A DNA stretch of 64,000 bases from JANQQN01 sp964519665 (GTDB taxonomy: Bacteria > Myxococcota > Kuafuiibacteriia > Kuafuiibacteriales > Kuafuiibacteriaceae), in contig CAZFIV010000012.1 in the NCBI GenBank assembly GCA_964519665.1, positions 52,781-116,780 on the forward strand. Reading direction: 5' to 3'. Shown here in pieces: positions 1 through 8,641 of this stretch. The notes under the pieces are model-generated. The model was not told where the DNA came from. It saw only the letters and a program-made list of their open reading frames with translations, and made no database searches. Within the stretch, counting starts at the first letter, position 1; every line of letters starts with the position of its first letter. A program made the translations under genes and the position numbers.

Positions 1-1011
1 CGGCGCGGCCGTAATCTCCGCTTCGACCGAGTGGATCCGATCGATGACCGCGTCGAGCGCGCCTCGGTCCCGGAAGCGGTCGACCGCCGCGTCGACGTCC
101 GCAACCGTGGTTTCGTCACGGGGCTTGGCCAGAATACCGATGAGCCAATCCTTATCATTTGGATGAAGCCGCAAGTGTTCGGCGACCAGCGCGGTCACCG
201 CGCCTTCGCGAATGTCGCCGCCCTTCTCGGCGCGCCCCTTGTCGCCGTACAGGTCGACGACGTCGTCCTGGATCTGAAACAACAGACCGAGACGTTTGAA
301 GCAGTTCGAGAGCGCCTCCGCCCGTTCGGGGTCGCGGCCGGCGAGCAACGCTGCGCCGTGCACCGGCAGCGCCATCAAGGCCGACGTCTTGCCGGTCGCC
401 GCTTCGGCGTAGGAGTCCCAGTCCCACCGCCCCGAGTGGAGAAGACACATCTCGAGCGATTGACCGCGGACCGTCTGTTCTGCGCGGCGGGCGATGGCTC
501 GAGACAGCTGCCAACGCACCTCACCGGTGACCGGTACGTGCTCCAGGGCGATGAACGGGAGCATCAGAAGAAGGTCACCGGCGTTGATGGCCTGGGCTTG
601 TCCGTGCCGCACCCACACGGCGAACCGGCCCCGGCGGACTGGATCGCCGTCTTGGAGGTCATCGTGAACGAGGGTTGCGTTGTGCAGAAGCTCGCAGGCG
701 GCCGCCCACGGGATACCGGCGTCGGCCGGACCGCCGAGCGCCTCGAGCGACGCCAATGCCAGACGAGCCCGCAGCCGTTTGCCCCCCGTGAATAAGTGCT
801 CTTGCACAATCGCGCCGAGGCGCTCGAAGCTGCGCCCTGCGGCCAGCTTCAGCATCAGTGCCTTGACCGCCTCGAGCGGCTCTTCCTCCGCCCGCGACAA
901 ATCCACGGAGACTGCGTCCCGATTCGAAGCCGCGGCTTCGATGTCGGGCCCGATCTCGATGGGTAGTCGAGATCGGAGCGCAGCCGACCGCTTGTGAGTT
1001 TCTTCCGGCAT
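1..1011 (-). CDS. crtE: Polyprenyl (geranylgeranyl) diphosphate synthase, 3' end beyond window
   Basis: Trans-prenyltransferase that condenses isopentenyl diphosphate with allylic diphosphates, probably making GGPP for carotenoids. The 337 visible codons contain the conserved GGKRLRARL stretch at residues 76-84 (a variant of GGKRxRP), the first Asp-rich motif DDLQD at 117-121 within LVHDDLQDGDPVRRG, and the second, QIQDDVVDLYGDKG, near 245-255. These bind the Mg-diphosphates. The frame is still open at base 1, so the C-terminus lies outside the window. The ATG at 1011 has no clear ribosome binding site and sits immediately below a promoter candidate, so the mRNA may be leaderless. The neighbouring carotenoid genes favour crtE over ispA or ispB, but chain length cannot be read from the sequence. 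Confidence 0.88.
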   Translation of the reverse strand, partial: MPEETHKRSAALRSRLPIEIGPDIEAAASNRDAVSVDLSRAEEEPLEAVKALMLKLAAGRSFERLGAIVQEHLFTGGKRLRARLALASLEALGGPADAGIPWAAACELLHNATLVHDDLQDGDPVRRGRFAVWVRHGQAQAINAGDLLLMLPFIALEHVPVTGEVRWQLSRAIARRAEQTVRGQSLEMCLLHSGRWDWDSYAEAATGKTSALMALPVHGAALLAGRDPERAEALSNCFKRLGLLFQIQDDVVDLYGDKGRAEKGGDIREGAVTALVAEHLRLHPNDKDWLIGILAKPRDETTVADVDAAVDRFRDRGALDAVIDRIHSVEAEITAAP

Positions 1012-1017
1012 GACGGT

Positions 1018-1046
1018 CCGATATGGACGCACAATGACTGTGTCAA
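1018..1046 (-). promoter_or_regulatory. Sigma-70-type promoter candidate for crtE
   Basis: On the minus strand a perfect -35 box TTGACA (1046-1041) is followed by a 17-base spacer and a weak -10 box TATCGG (1023-1018). Six bases then precede the crtE ATG. With normal spacing, transcription would begin at or next to the start codon, implying a leaderless transcript. The -10 box matches consensus at only three positions, so an alternative sigma factor is possible. Confidence 0.45.
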
Positions 1047-1173
1047 GGTCCCGTCCAAACATCGCGGACCTTTTTCTAGACAGGATCAGGACAGCGGTGC
1101 CAGTGGTGTTCTTGGTCGCAGCGTCGACGTCAACCGTGATTTCCCGACGCCCAACAAAGGTCTACGCGACGCC

Positions 1174-2382
1174 TCACCGCATCAAGGCCGAAAAGCCCTT
1201 AGACATGAGCTGCCATTTGAGTGTCAGTCCAGCATTGCCGAACAGAGACCACATCGCGGCCGCCACCTCTCGACTCGACACGTCACCCGACAGGTAGCCT
1301 TGCCAATGGTGTCTCGGCAGCTGAAAGAAAGCATCGAAGAATCCGGCCGTGGACGAAACATCCATGTTTACCAGGACTTCCATCCCGTACTTATAAAGCG
1401 ACCACGCTCGCCGACGGTCCGAAGACCATACCGCATCCCATCCAGCATCCGACCAGGCTTGGGCCCCCTCGCCCGCGTTGACCCGATCTCGCACCGACCA
1501 GACGGCCTCCGCGATGCGCGGCCCCATTCGCAAGACATTCGCAAGCATATACCCGGTGGCCGGGTGCACGGCGGCCGCCGCCCCGCCGACCGGAACCACT
1601 CTTTGATTGCGGGGCGGCTGAGGCCCCCCCATGGGGATGAAGCAATGCTCGACTTCCTGCGGCGGACCGACCCGCCACCCGAGCGAAGCGACGCGAACGT
1701 CGAGTCGACGCTGGCAGACCTTGATGTCCAGGGGCGGTCTCGCCACCAGAGACGTCTCTTCGATGAACACCGCACCATCGCCCAAGGGCATTGCGTACAG
1801 GAAGGTGGGAGGCTCTCGCTCGCCGATCGGCAGGTGACCGGCCCGAAAGTCCATGAGCACCATCCGGTCCTCCGGCATGACGCCCTCTTCGAGCACGCAC
1901 TTGACTCCGTAGGCGACCTGCACCCCTGGGTCCCGCCCCCGGCCCATTCGGGTCAACTTGGGCCGATGTCCGGATGCGTCGACGACCAACACCGCCTTCA
2001 GTGGACCACCGGCGGTCAGCCCCAGAGTGGACCGCTCGTCGTCAAACGCAACCTCGGTCACCGCGTCGGACACCACGTGAAGACCGGCCGCTTCCGCTCG
2101 ACTCCGCAGCGCCGCTTGCAGCCGCAACGTATCCACCCGAACGTATGGGCGCTCGAGCACGTGCACCCGTTCGTCATCCAGCCGCACTTCGGCTCTCGGC
2201 CAGGTTCGCTCCGCGACCCCCGGCCAGTCGACCAGCTCGTCCGCCCACGCGCCGTAGTTGTTGGGCCACTCGGCGTAGGGTTTGGGGGCGACCAAGACGG
2301 TCTTGAAGCCTCGCTGGGCGAAGCTCGTCGCCGTACTCCAACCGGCGGGACCACCGCCGACGACCGCCACCTCCCAAACCAC
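1174..2382 (-). CDS. crtL: Lycopene cyclase, CrtL/CrtY-type flavoprotein
   Basis: FAD/NAD(P)-binding cyclase that closes beta-ionone rings on lycopene. The 402-residue protein opens with the dinucleotide-binding motif VVGGGPAG at residues 7-14. It carries NNYGAWADEL at 41-50, a signature of plant and cyanobacterial CrtL-type cyclases, FIEETSL in the middle, GGAAAAVHPATGY in the C-terminal half and a FFDAFFQLP segment near the end. It starts at GTG 2382, only 19 bases from the divergent crtC, so the promoters of both genes must overlap coding sequence. With crtC and crtD nearby it probably cyclises only one end of the carotenoid. Confidence 0.85.
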   Translation of the reverse strand: MVWEVAVVGGGPAGWSTATSFAQRGFKTVLVAPKPYAEWPNNYGAWADELVDWPGVAERTWPRAEVRLDDERVHVLERPYVRVDTLRLQAALRSRAEAAGLHVVSDAVTEVAFDDERSTLGLTAGGPLKAVLVVDASGHRPKLTRMGRGRDPGVQVAYGVKCVLEEGVMPEDRMVLMDFRAGHLPIGEREPPTFLYAMPLGDGAVFIEETSLVARPPLDIKVCQRRLDVRVASLGWRVGPPQEVEHCFIPMGGPQPPRNQRVVPVGGAAAAVHPATGYMLANVLRMGPRIAEAVWSVRDRVNAGEGAQAWSDAGWDAVWSSDRRRAWSLYKYGMEVLVNMDVSSTAGFFDAFFQLPRHHWQGYLSGDVSSREVAAAMWSLFGNAGLTLKWQLMSKGFSALMR

Positions 2383-2401
2383 CAGGAATGTAGACTACAT
2401 C

Positions 2402-3499
2402 ATGGCGCACGATGAACTGATCACTCTTGGCGACCCCAGCCGCCCTCTTTCGCAACATCTGCTGCAGCACCGCGGCGGCTTCGTATGGTGGTACGTCGAC
2501 GCGCTCGACGAGCGACTCAACGGTCTGGTCTTTATTTGGTCGTTCGGGCTTCCATTCCTGCCCGGATACCTCAAGGCGGCCCGGCAGGGGCGTGCGGAAC
2601 CGGCGGGACAGCATCCCAGCCTCAATCTGGCGGTCTATCGAGAGGGGCGGCCCTGCTTCTACCTGCTGCAGGTATACGACCCCGGCGACACCGAGTGGAG
2701 CGCGGACTACTGGCGGTTCGGTCGCACGGAGATCGCCCGGAGCGAAAAGGATGGACGACGCCGAGTGACCGCGACCCTCGACTGCACCGTACCCCGCAGT
2801 CAACAGCGGTTGCAGGGCACCATTCATGTAGAGGGCCCGACCCCGTTTCTGCATCCCGACCTGCCATCGAACGCCGAATCCCATCATGAGTGGTGTCCGG
2901 TGACCGGGCCCGCGCGATGCGGTGCGGTGCTTCGATGGGGTCCCAGCCGGCCTTTTCAGCTGGACGCACCGGCGTACCACGATCGAAACGCCGGCGATCG
3001 TCCCTTCGACCAGCTCGGAATCGACCACTGGATCTGGGGGCGTACGGTCGGCCCCGGCGGCACCCGAATCCACTATCTGGTCTGGCCAAAGGGAACCTCG
3101 CAAGGCGCCAAGTCCTGGGTCTTCGACCTCATGTCGGACGGCGAGATCCAGCGCCGGGAGCTCGACTCCGCTCGTATTCACGGCCCGGATCGGGGCTGGT
3201 TCGGCGTCCCCTTTTGGCGTCGGGTCGACCTCGACGACCTCGGTGAAGTCCGCACCGACCGGCTCGTCGAAGACGGTCCGTTCTACCTTCGCTCCGTCAA
3301 TGCGGGTTTGGACCCGGCGGGCAACCTGCTTCCGGGGTGGGGCGAATGGATCCGTCCCGACCGGATCGACCTCGACGCCCATCGTCCCCTCGTGAAGATG
3401 AGGGTACACCGGACGGCCGGAAGCAATTCAGTCTGGTTGCCGTTGTTCGTTGGTCCTCGATCGACGCGCATCCGGCGTTTATTGGGGGTGGGCGGATGA
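2402..3499 (+). CDS. crtC: Carotenoid 1,2-hydratase, CrtC family
   Basis: This 365-residue protein belongs to the hydroxyneurosporene synthase family, which adds water across the terminal C1-C2 double bond of an acyclic carotenoid end. Visible signatures include FVWWYVDA near residue 30, AESHHEWCPVTGPAR in the middle and the YHDRNAGDRPF block, equivalent to the YHDHNWG motif of known CrtC proteins, followed by DHWIWGR. The ATG at 2402 was chosen because the frame upstream overlaps the cyclase gene. The 3' end overlaps the next gene by ATGA, so the two are translationally coupled. Function is a family-level assignment. Confidence 0.85.
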   Translation: MAHDELITLGDPSRPLSQHLLQHRGGFVWWYVDALDERLNGLVFIWSFGLPFLPGYLKAARQGRAEPAGQHPSLNLAVYREGRPCFYLLQVYDPGDTEWSADYWRFGRTEIARSEKDGRRRVTATLDCTVPRSQQRLQGTIHVEGPTPFLHPDLPSNAESHHEWCPVTGPARCGAVLRWGPSRPFQLDAPAYHDRNAGDRPFDQLGIDHWIWGRTVGPGGTRIHYLVWPKGTSQGAKSWVFDLMSDGEIQRRELDSARIHGPDRGWFGVPFWRRVDLDDLGEVRTDRLVEDGPFYLRSVNAGLDPAGNLLPGWGEWIRPDRIDLDAHRPLVKMRVHRTAGSNSVWLPLFVGPRSTRIRRLLGVGG

Positions 3500-4689
3500 T
3501 GCATCCCGTCGTCATTGTCTTGGGGCTCGCGTCGTTGGTCGTCCTGCTGCCCCTGACCCTGACTGTATTCAACATCCTGGTCTGGAGGCGGGGTCGACCC
3601 GACGGAAAGATCGATGGAACGGTGTCTATCCTCATCCCCGCTCGAAACGAGGCTCGAAACATCGACGCCTGCCTGGCGGCGGTCCAGGCGAACCAGCATC
3701 CGGTATTGGAGATTCTGGTGTACGACGACGCGTCAACCGACGACACCGCCGACCGAGTGCTCGCTCGGGCCGAAGACGACCCTCGCATCCGAGTGCTGCG
3801 GGGGCGTGACCTTCCTCGTGGCTGGGTCGGCAAGTCTCACGGCTGCCATCGACTCGCATTGGCCGCTCGCGGTGATGTCCTGCTCTTCGTCGACGCCGAC
3901 GTTCGCCTCGAAGCCGACGGCATCGCCCGATTAGGGAGCCAGTTCGAAGACCTGTCCGCCGATCTGGTCAGCGCGGTTCCGCGGCAGCAGATGCGAACGT
4001 GGGCCGAGCGGCTGGTTGTCCCCCTTCTGCACCTGACCTACACGAGTTGGCTACCCCTACCTCTCGTGTACGCGAGCCGCGACCCGCGGTTCTTGGCCGT
4101 CAACGGCCAGGTTCTCGCCATACGACGCTCCACGTACGAATCGGTAGGCGGCTTCTCGGCCGTCAAGAACAGCGTCGTCGAGGACATGGCGTTTTGCAGC
4201 CTCGTCAAAAAGTCTGGCTTCCGCGTCACCTTCGTGGATGGGTTCCGAATCGCTCGCTGCCGAATGTATTCGGGTGCTCGCGAAGTCTGGGAAGGCTTTT
4301 CCAAGAATCTCTACCGGGGGTTAGGAGCGAAACCCGTCGCGCTGATGAGCGTTCTCGCGCTGTACATCATCAGCTTCCTGGCGCCCTACGGCGTCGCGCT
4401 CTTCGCGTGGACCGCGCGAACCATGGGATGGACGCTCTCGTTCGACGTCAATACCGTTCTGCTCGCGGCGACGGTCGGCGTATGCGCCAACTTCGTCTTG
4501 CGAGCGGTGCTGGCATGGCGTTTTCATCACCCGTGGTCGGGGGTGCTGTTGCAACCCGCGAGCGTGTTGGCCCTCGTGGCCATTGGCATCAATTCATTCA
4601 TTTGGCATCAACGCGGCACCATCCGCTGGCGAGGCCGAGTCTACGGTAGTCAATCCGAGTTGACGACCACGGCGCCCCGCGCGCATTAA
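3496..4689 (+). CDS. Family 2 membrane glycosyltransferase, probable carotenoid glycosyltransferase
   Basis: The 397-residue protein has one N-terminal membrane helix (about residues 3-24), a GT-A domain with SILIPARNEARNI, a DDAST nucleotide-binding motif, a FVDADVRL DxD motif, a NGQVLAIRR acceptor block and a QxxRW-like region, then about three C-terminal membrane helices. It resembles CrtQ/CruC-type enzymes that put a sugar on hydroxylated carotenoids. Its start overlaps the stop of crtC (ATGA), and a purine-rich GGGGGTGGGCGG precedes it. In this operon the likely acceptor is the 1'-hydroxyl made by CrtC. The sugar cannot be deduced. Confidence 0.75.
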   Translation: MMHPVVIVLGLASLVVLLPLTLTVFNILVWRRGRPDGKIDGTVSILIPARNEARNIDACLAAVQANQHPVLEILVYDDASTDDTADRVLARAEDDPRIRVLRGRDLPRGWVGKSHGCHRLALAARGDVLLFVDADVRLEADGIARLGSQFEDLSADLVSAVPRQQMRTWAERLVVPLLHLTYTSWLPLPLVYASRDPRFLAVNGQVLAIRRSTYESVGGFSAVKNSVVEDMAFCSLVKKSGFRVTFVDGFRIARCRMYSGAREVWEGFSKNLYRGLGAKPVALMSVLALYIISFLAPYGVALFAWTARTMGWTLSFDVNTVLLAATVGVCANFVLRAVLAWRFHHPWSGVLLQPASVLALVAIGINSFIWHQRGTIRWRGRVYGSQSELTTTAPRAH

Positions 4690-4698
4690 GGAGTTGCT

Positions 4699-6198
4699 TT
4701 GACTGACGTTATCGTCATCGGCGCCGGGATTGGGGGACTCTCCGCGGCGATTTCGACTGCCGCCCGCGGTCACCGGGTCCGAGTGTTCGAAGCGAATACG
4801 CGGGCTGGCGGCAAAGCGGGCACCAGAATCATCGACGGCGTCGAGGTCGATACCGGCCCTAGCGTCGTCACGCTCCCCGAAGTCTTCGACGACCTCTTCA
4901 AGCTGGCCGGTTCCCGCCTCGAAGACGAGGTCTCGCTCCGGATCTCGACGCCGTCATTTCGGTATCGGTTCGCGGACGGGGTTCAACTCGACATGTTCCA
5001 CGAGGTCGACGCCATGCTGGCCAGCATCGGTGCGACCCTGGGTTCCTCGGCGGCCGACGAAATGAACGCGTTCCTCAAGTACGCTCGGGAAGTCTGGGAG
5101 GCCGGCGCTCCGAACTTCGTGTACGGCAAGGCGCCGTCGTTCGGGCTGGTCTTGCGGCTCGGACTCACCCGCCTCAACGACGTGCGTCGAATCGACTCCA
5201 TGCGGACGATGTACAAGGGCATCTGCGCGCACATCCGTGAGCCCCACTTACGTTATCTGCTCGCTCGATACGCAACCTACAACGGCTCCAACGTGCTGAC
5301 AGCACCCGCGACCCTCAACTGCATCGCACACGTTGAACTGGCCCTGGGCGGCTACGGCGTCGAGGGCGGGATCGCGGCCTTGGTCGAAGCCATGGTCCGC
5401 TGTGCCCGAAGGATGGGGGTGGAGTTCGCTTTCGAAACGCCGGTCCGCTCCATCGACGTGCGCAAGGGCCGAGTGGCTGGGGTGACGACCGAGCTCGGCG
5501 ATTCCGTACCCGCGGCCAACGTGGTGGCCAACGCCGACGTCGGCCACGTCGCCACCCATCTGCTGCCCTCGTCTCATCGTCAGGTCGTGTCGGCTCCGAC
5601 GCCCCCATCCATGTCCGGGTGGACGGGCATTCTTCGAGCCCAGCACGGCCCTGAGCCTCGTCCCGCCCATGCGGTCCTGTTCGCTGAAGAGTACCTCGAG
5701 GAATTCGTCGACATCTTCGACCGCGACCGGCCGCCCGAAACACCGACCGTATACTTGTGCGCACAGAAGACCTGTCACGGCCGCGCGGGATGGCCCGACG
5801 CCGAACCCGTCTTCGTCATGGCCAACTCTCCTGCGGAGCCCGAGAACGGAGTCCGCGACCCAGCGGTGTTCGAGGCCCTCGAGCGCCGGGTGCTCGACCG
5901 GCTGCGCCAAGCCGGTCTGATTCAGAACGGCGACTCGCTCGTTTGGAGCCGGACGCCGACCGAGCTGGCGACCGCCTTTCCGGGCAGCCGAGGATCGATC
6001 TACGGGGCAGCTTCGAACAGCGCGACGGCGGCCTTCAAACGGCCGGCCAATCGAGTTCGGTCCCTGCCGGGCCTGTACTTGGCGAGCGGCAGCGCTCACC
6101 CCGGCGGCGGCTTGCCGCTTTGCGCCCTGTCCGGCGTGGCGGCCGCCAATGAGCTGGTTGCGGACAATGGTCACGGTACCCTGAGGGCCGTCTCGTGA
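4699..6198 (+). CDS. crtD: CrtI-family carotenoid desaturase, probably CrtD (3,4-desaturase)
   Basis: FAD-dependent carotenoid desaturase of 499 residues. It starts with the FAD motif VIVIGAGIGGLSAA (residues 4-17), has the family block GGKAGTRIIDGVEVDTGPS (38-56), and ends with GLYLASGSAHPGGGLPLC and a GVAAAN tail typical of CrtI/CrtD. The start is TTG 4699, supported by AAGGAG eight bases upstream. It lies nine bases after the glycosyltransferase and overlaps crtW. Being between the hydratase and ketolase genes it is more likely CrtD than the main phytoene desaturase. No crtB and no second crtI lie in the window. Confidence 0.8.
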   Translation: MTDVIVIGAGIGGLSAAISTAARGHRVRVFEANTRAGGKAGTRIIDGVEVDTGPSVVTLPEVFDDLFKLAGSRLEDEVSLRISTPSFRYRFADGVQLDMFHEVDAMLASIGATLGSSAADEMNAFLKYAREVWEAGAPNFVYGKAPSFGLVLRLGLTRLNDVRRIDSMRTMYKGICAHIREPHLRYLLARYATYNGSNVLTAPATLNCIAHVELALGGYGVEGGIAALVEAMVRCARRMGVEFAFETPVRSIDVRKGRVAGVTTELGDSVPAANVVANADVGHVATHLLPSSHRQVVSAPTPPSMSGWTGILRAQHGPEPRPAHAVLFAEEYLEEFVDIFDRDRPPETPTVYLCAQKTCHGRAGWPDAEPVFVMANSPAEPENGVRDPAVFEALERRVLDRLRQAGLIQNGDSLVWSRTPTELATAFPGSRGSIYGAASNSATAAFKRPANRVRSLPGLYLASGSAHPGGGLPLCALSGVAAANELVADNGHGTLRAVS

Positions 6199-6929
6199 GC
6201 CTGGAGCCGAGGCCTCCAGGCGCGGCTTGGGTGGGCACCATCGCCGCCCTGGCGATCATGGGTGCTTGGGTCGTTCACCTGGCCTGGTTGCTGAACCAAC
6301 CGACGGTCTTTGTGTGGTGGGCCCCCGCGAGCGTGCTGGTCCAGACATTCCTACACACCGGGCTGTTCATCGTAGCCCACGACGGAATGCACGGCTCGAT
6401 CGCCCCGGGCCACGAGCGGACGAACAAGGTCATCGGTCAATCCTGCTTACTGATGTATGCTTTGTTTCCAATGGCTCCGCTCCTTCGGGCCCATATCGTG
6501 CACCACCGTTCCCCCGGAACCGCCGACGACCCCGACCACACCGGCGGCCGGCCGCTGGGTTACTTTCGTTGGTACCTCCGGTTCATGCTCCAGTACCTCC
6601 GGTGGTACCAGTTGCTCGGCATGGCGATGTTATTCAACGCCGCCCATTATCTAGGCGGGATCGCCAACCCCAACTTGGTCGTCTTCTGGGTGGTTCCTTC
6701 TCTTCTGAGTACTTTTCAGCTCTTTACGTTCGGAACCTACATTCCGCACCGCGTCCCCCCGGGCGGTCATCGCGACCTTCACGCGGCCCGCTCGTCGAGC
6801 TGGCCTCATTGGCTGTCGCTTCTGACTTGTTACCACTTCGGGTATCACTGGGAGCACCATCAGTACCCTGCCGTCCCTTGGTGGCGACTGCCCACATTCC
6901 ATCGAATGACCCGCAACGCCGAGGGCTAG
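6195..6929 (+). CDS. crtW: Beta-carotene 4-ketolase, CrtW family
   Basis: Integral-membrane di-iron oxygenase that adds a 4-keto group to a beta-ionone ring. The 244 residues contain all the histidine motifs: HDGMH at 62-66, AHIVHH at 99-104 and HWEHHQYP near the C-terminus, set among four hydrophobic segments. The last motif, with RxPxP-like surroundings, matches CrtW and fatty-acid hydroxylase-type ketolases. The GTG start overlaps the crtD stop (GTGA). The TAG stop lies in the outer CTAG of an inverted-repeat element, so any insertion there left the reading frame intact. Confidence 0.88.
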   Translation: MSLEPRPPGAAWVGTIAALAIMGAWVVHLAWLLNQPTVFVWWAPASVLVQTFLHTGLFIVAHDGMHGSIAPGHERTNKVIGQSCLLMYALFPMAPLLRAHIVHHRSPGTADDPDHTGGRPLGYFRWYLRFMLQYLRWYQLLGMAMLFNAAHYLGGIANPNLVVFWVVPSLLSTFQLFTFGTYIPHRVPPGGHRDLHAARSSSWPHWLSLLTCYHFGYHWEHHQYPAVPWWRLPTFHRMTRNAEG

Positions 6930-7102
6930 AGCGCCGATTCACTTGGAGCGTGCTGGTGTCGCGCCGGAATCGGCCCGTCGGGTCGTCGCGTGAGGAGGGC
7001 GCGTATCGGGAATACGCAACCGACGAAAGCCGAAGGCGGCGCGGCGAGCAGACGGGTGAGAACCAGCGACAATAGTGCGATCCAAGTGAATCGGCGCTCT
7101 AG
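6927..7102. mobile_element. 176-bp element with 22-bp perfect terminal inverted repeats (MITE candidate)
   Basis: Bases 6927-6948 and 7081-7102 are perfect inverted copies of each other, 22 bases long, separated by 132 bases. The repeat continues imperfectly inward, with a shared TGTCGC. The outermost four bases on each side are CTAG. This fits YTAR, the target duplicated by IS5-group insertion sequences, in which case the true inverted repeats would be the inner 18 bases. No transposase is encoded. The element includes the crtW stop codon. It may be a non-autonomous transposon, or a large hairpin acting as a terminator. Confidence 0.6.
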
Positions 7103-7118
7103 ACTTGCTCCGGCCCTC

Positions 7119-7457
7119 CTAAGAGGGTGGGTGCTGGAGGATCGACAGCTCGTACCTGAAATCCGCCTTGCGGTCCTCGGCCGTGAAGGGGGGCGGCAAT
7201 CGGCGGAGCCCCTTGCGAAAGAACGTCTCGATGTGCCCGGCGCTGAAGCTATCGCGGATCGTCTGAAGCGTCTCCGCGTCGTCGCAGGCGAAGAAGCCGT
7301 TGTCGAGAGCCTCGTACCCGATCCCCTGGTGCGCGAGTTGCCGCTTGGCCCACCCGTGGCCGTTGAGCGCAGCCTCGCCAAGACTTCGTGCCGAGAGTTT
7401 CGATCCCCCGGAGCGCTCTCGGGCGAAGTACGCGAGCGGAGCGTAAGGGAAGCGATC
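7119..7457 (-). pseudogene. Remnant of a larger protein, no intact start
   Basis: An open frame of 112 codons on the minus strand reads like a real protein, for example PLAYFARERSGG, LNGHGWAKRQLA, YEALDNGFFACDD and DFRYELSILQ. It is blocked upstream by an in-frame TAG at 7460-7458, has no credible start, and ends just beyond the inverted-repeat element. The composition and phrases recall the N-terminal half of a large protein seen around mobile elements, but I cannot name the family with confidence. It looks truncated at both ends. Confidence 0.5.
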
Positions 7458-7523
7458 CTACGTGCGCCGATTCCGACGGACGGAGTCGTCGTCGGCGAGC
7501 GATGGCGTGTCTGGTGGCCGCGA

Positions 7524-8555
7524 TCAGACCCGAGCGGTCACCGCCTCCGAGAAGTCTCGTACGTCGGTGGGGCGACCAACGACGATCGCGATGTCGCCGG
7601 CGCGAAGCTCGGTGTAGCGGTCGAGGCTGGTGATCAGCTGTCCGTCGGCTCGTCGTAGCGCCACGATCAGCACTCCGTGGCGGTCCGGAATGTCGAGCTC
7701 GCCGAGTCGCCCGTTGTAATGCTCGACCTCGCCGATCGGAACGTCTTCGATCTGAAACTCGTCGTGCTCCCGGTTGACCGCGCGGTCGAGGAGCTGCGCC
7801 GCGTGCGGATGAATGAGCCCCTGGGCCATCCGGGCGCCGCTGATGCCGTACGGGTTGATCACCGCGTCGGCGCCAGCTCGATAAGCTTTTTGAACCGAGG
7901 CCTCATCATCGACCCGGGTAATGATGTGCAGCCGCGGGTTGAGCTGACGGGCGGACAGAGTCACGAAGATGTTGGTCGCGTCGGAGCCGGTCGCGGCCGC
8001 AATTCCGCGAGCGCGATCGATAGCGGCTTGGTTGAGAACGTCGTCCGAGCTGCCGTCCCCTCGCAGGCGGAGCTCGAGGTATGGTAGTTGGTCAGCCAGG
8101 TCGGCCTCCACCTCGATCGCGACCACCGGGTAGCCGCGGTGATGCAGCTCCGCGGCCACTTCCCGGCCGAGACGGCCAAGGCCAACCACGATGAAGTGAT
8201 TCTCGAGCTTTCGCATCAGATTCCTTCGGCGTCGCTCCCGCAGGTCGCTTCGGAACTCGCCTTCGACGACGTACCGAGTTACCTGGCCGAGTGTATACGT
8301 TCCGACCCCGAGACCCGCGACGATGAGTCCCACCGTAAAAAACCGACCCTCGGGGGACAAGGGATGCGGTTCGCTGTACCCGATGGTGGTCAGCGTTATC
8401 GTGACCATCCAAATACAGTCGACGAGCGGCCACCCTTCGATCACGCGATAGCCGAGGGTGCCACTGGCGACCATAAAAAAGCTCAAGGCAATCGCCCATC
8501 GGAGTGTGCGAAAGAGCAAGCGAGGCGAGTATCGTCCGCCCTCTTGCCGCGTCAA
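7524..8555 (-). CDS. Two-TM potassium-type channel with RCK (TrkA-N and TrkA-C) domains
   Basis: The 343-residue protein has a first membrane helix (about residues 18-35), a pore loop with filter sequence TTIGYSE (56-62), a second helix (72-92), then a Rossmann-fold RCK domain beginning HFIVVGLGRLGREVA and a C-terminal TrkA-C domain ending near DIAIVVGRP. The layout is that of MthK-like channels gated by a cytoplasmic ligand ring. The filter is unusual: the canonical GYG is GYS, encoded by a clear AGC codon, so ion selectivity may differ. It is transcribed divergently from the secreted protein gene at 8642. Confidence 0.85.
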   Translation of the reverse strand: MTRQEGGRYSPRLLFRTLRWAIALSFFMVASGTLGYRVIEGWPLVDCIWMVTITLTTIGYSEPHPLSPEGRFFTVGLIVAGLGVGTYTLGQVTRYVVEGEFRSDLRERRRRNLMRKLENHFIVVGLGRLGREVAAELHHRGYPVVAIEVEADLADQLPYLELRLRGDGSSDDVLNQAAIDRARGIAAATGSDATNIFVTLSARQLNPRLHIITRVDDEASVQKAYRAGADAVINPYGISGARMAQGLIHPHAAQLLDRAVNREHDEFQIEDVPIGEVEHYNGRLGELDIPDRHGVLIVALRRADGQLITSLDRYTELRAGDIAIVVGRPTDVRDFSEAVTARV

Positions 8556-8641
8556 GTTGGGGGTGATCGCGTCGACAAGGTTGAAAACACCGAGTAAGCC
8601 ACTACCAGGCGAGTCAGGTTTATCCAGTACGAAAGCACCAT

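Noticed and set aside
994..2415. 473-codon open frame on the plus strand opposite the lycopene cyclase and crtE start
   Set aside because: It is antisense to two genes with clear family motifs. Its predicted protein is Arg/His/Pro-rich with no recognisable domain, as expected from high-GC shadow frames.
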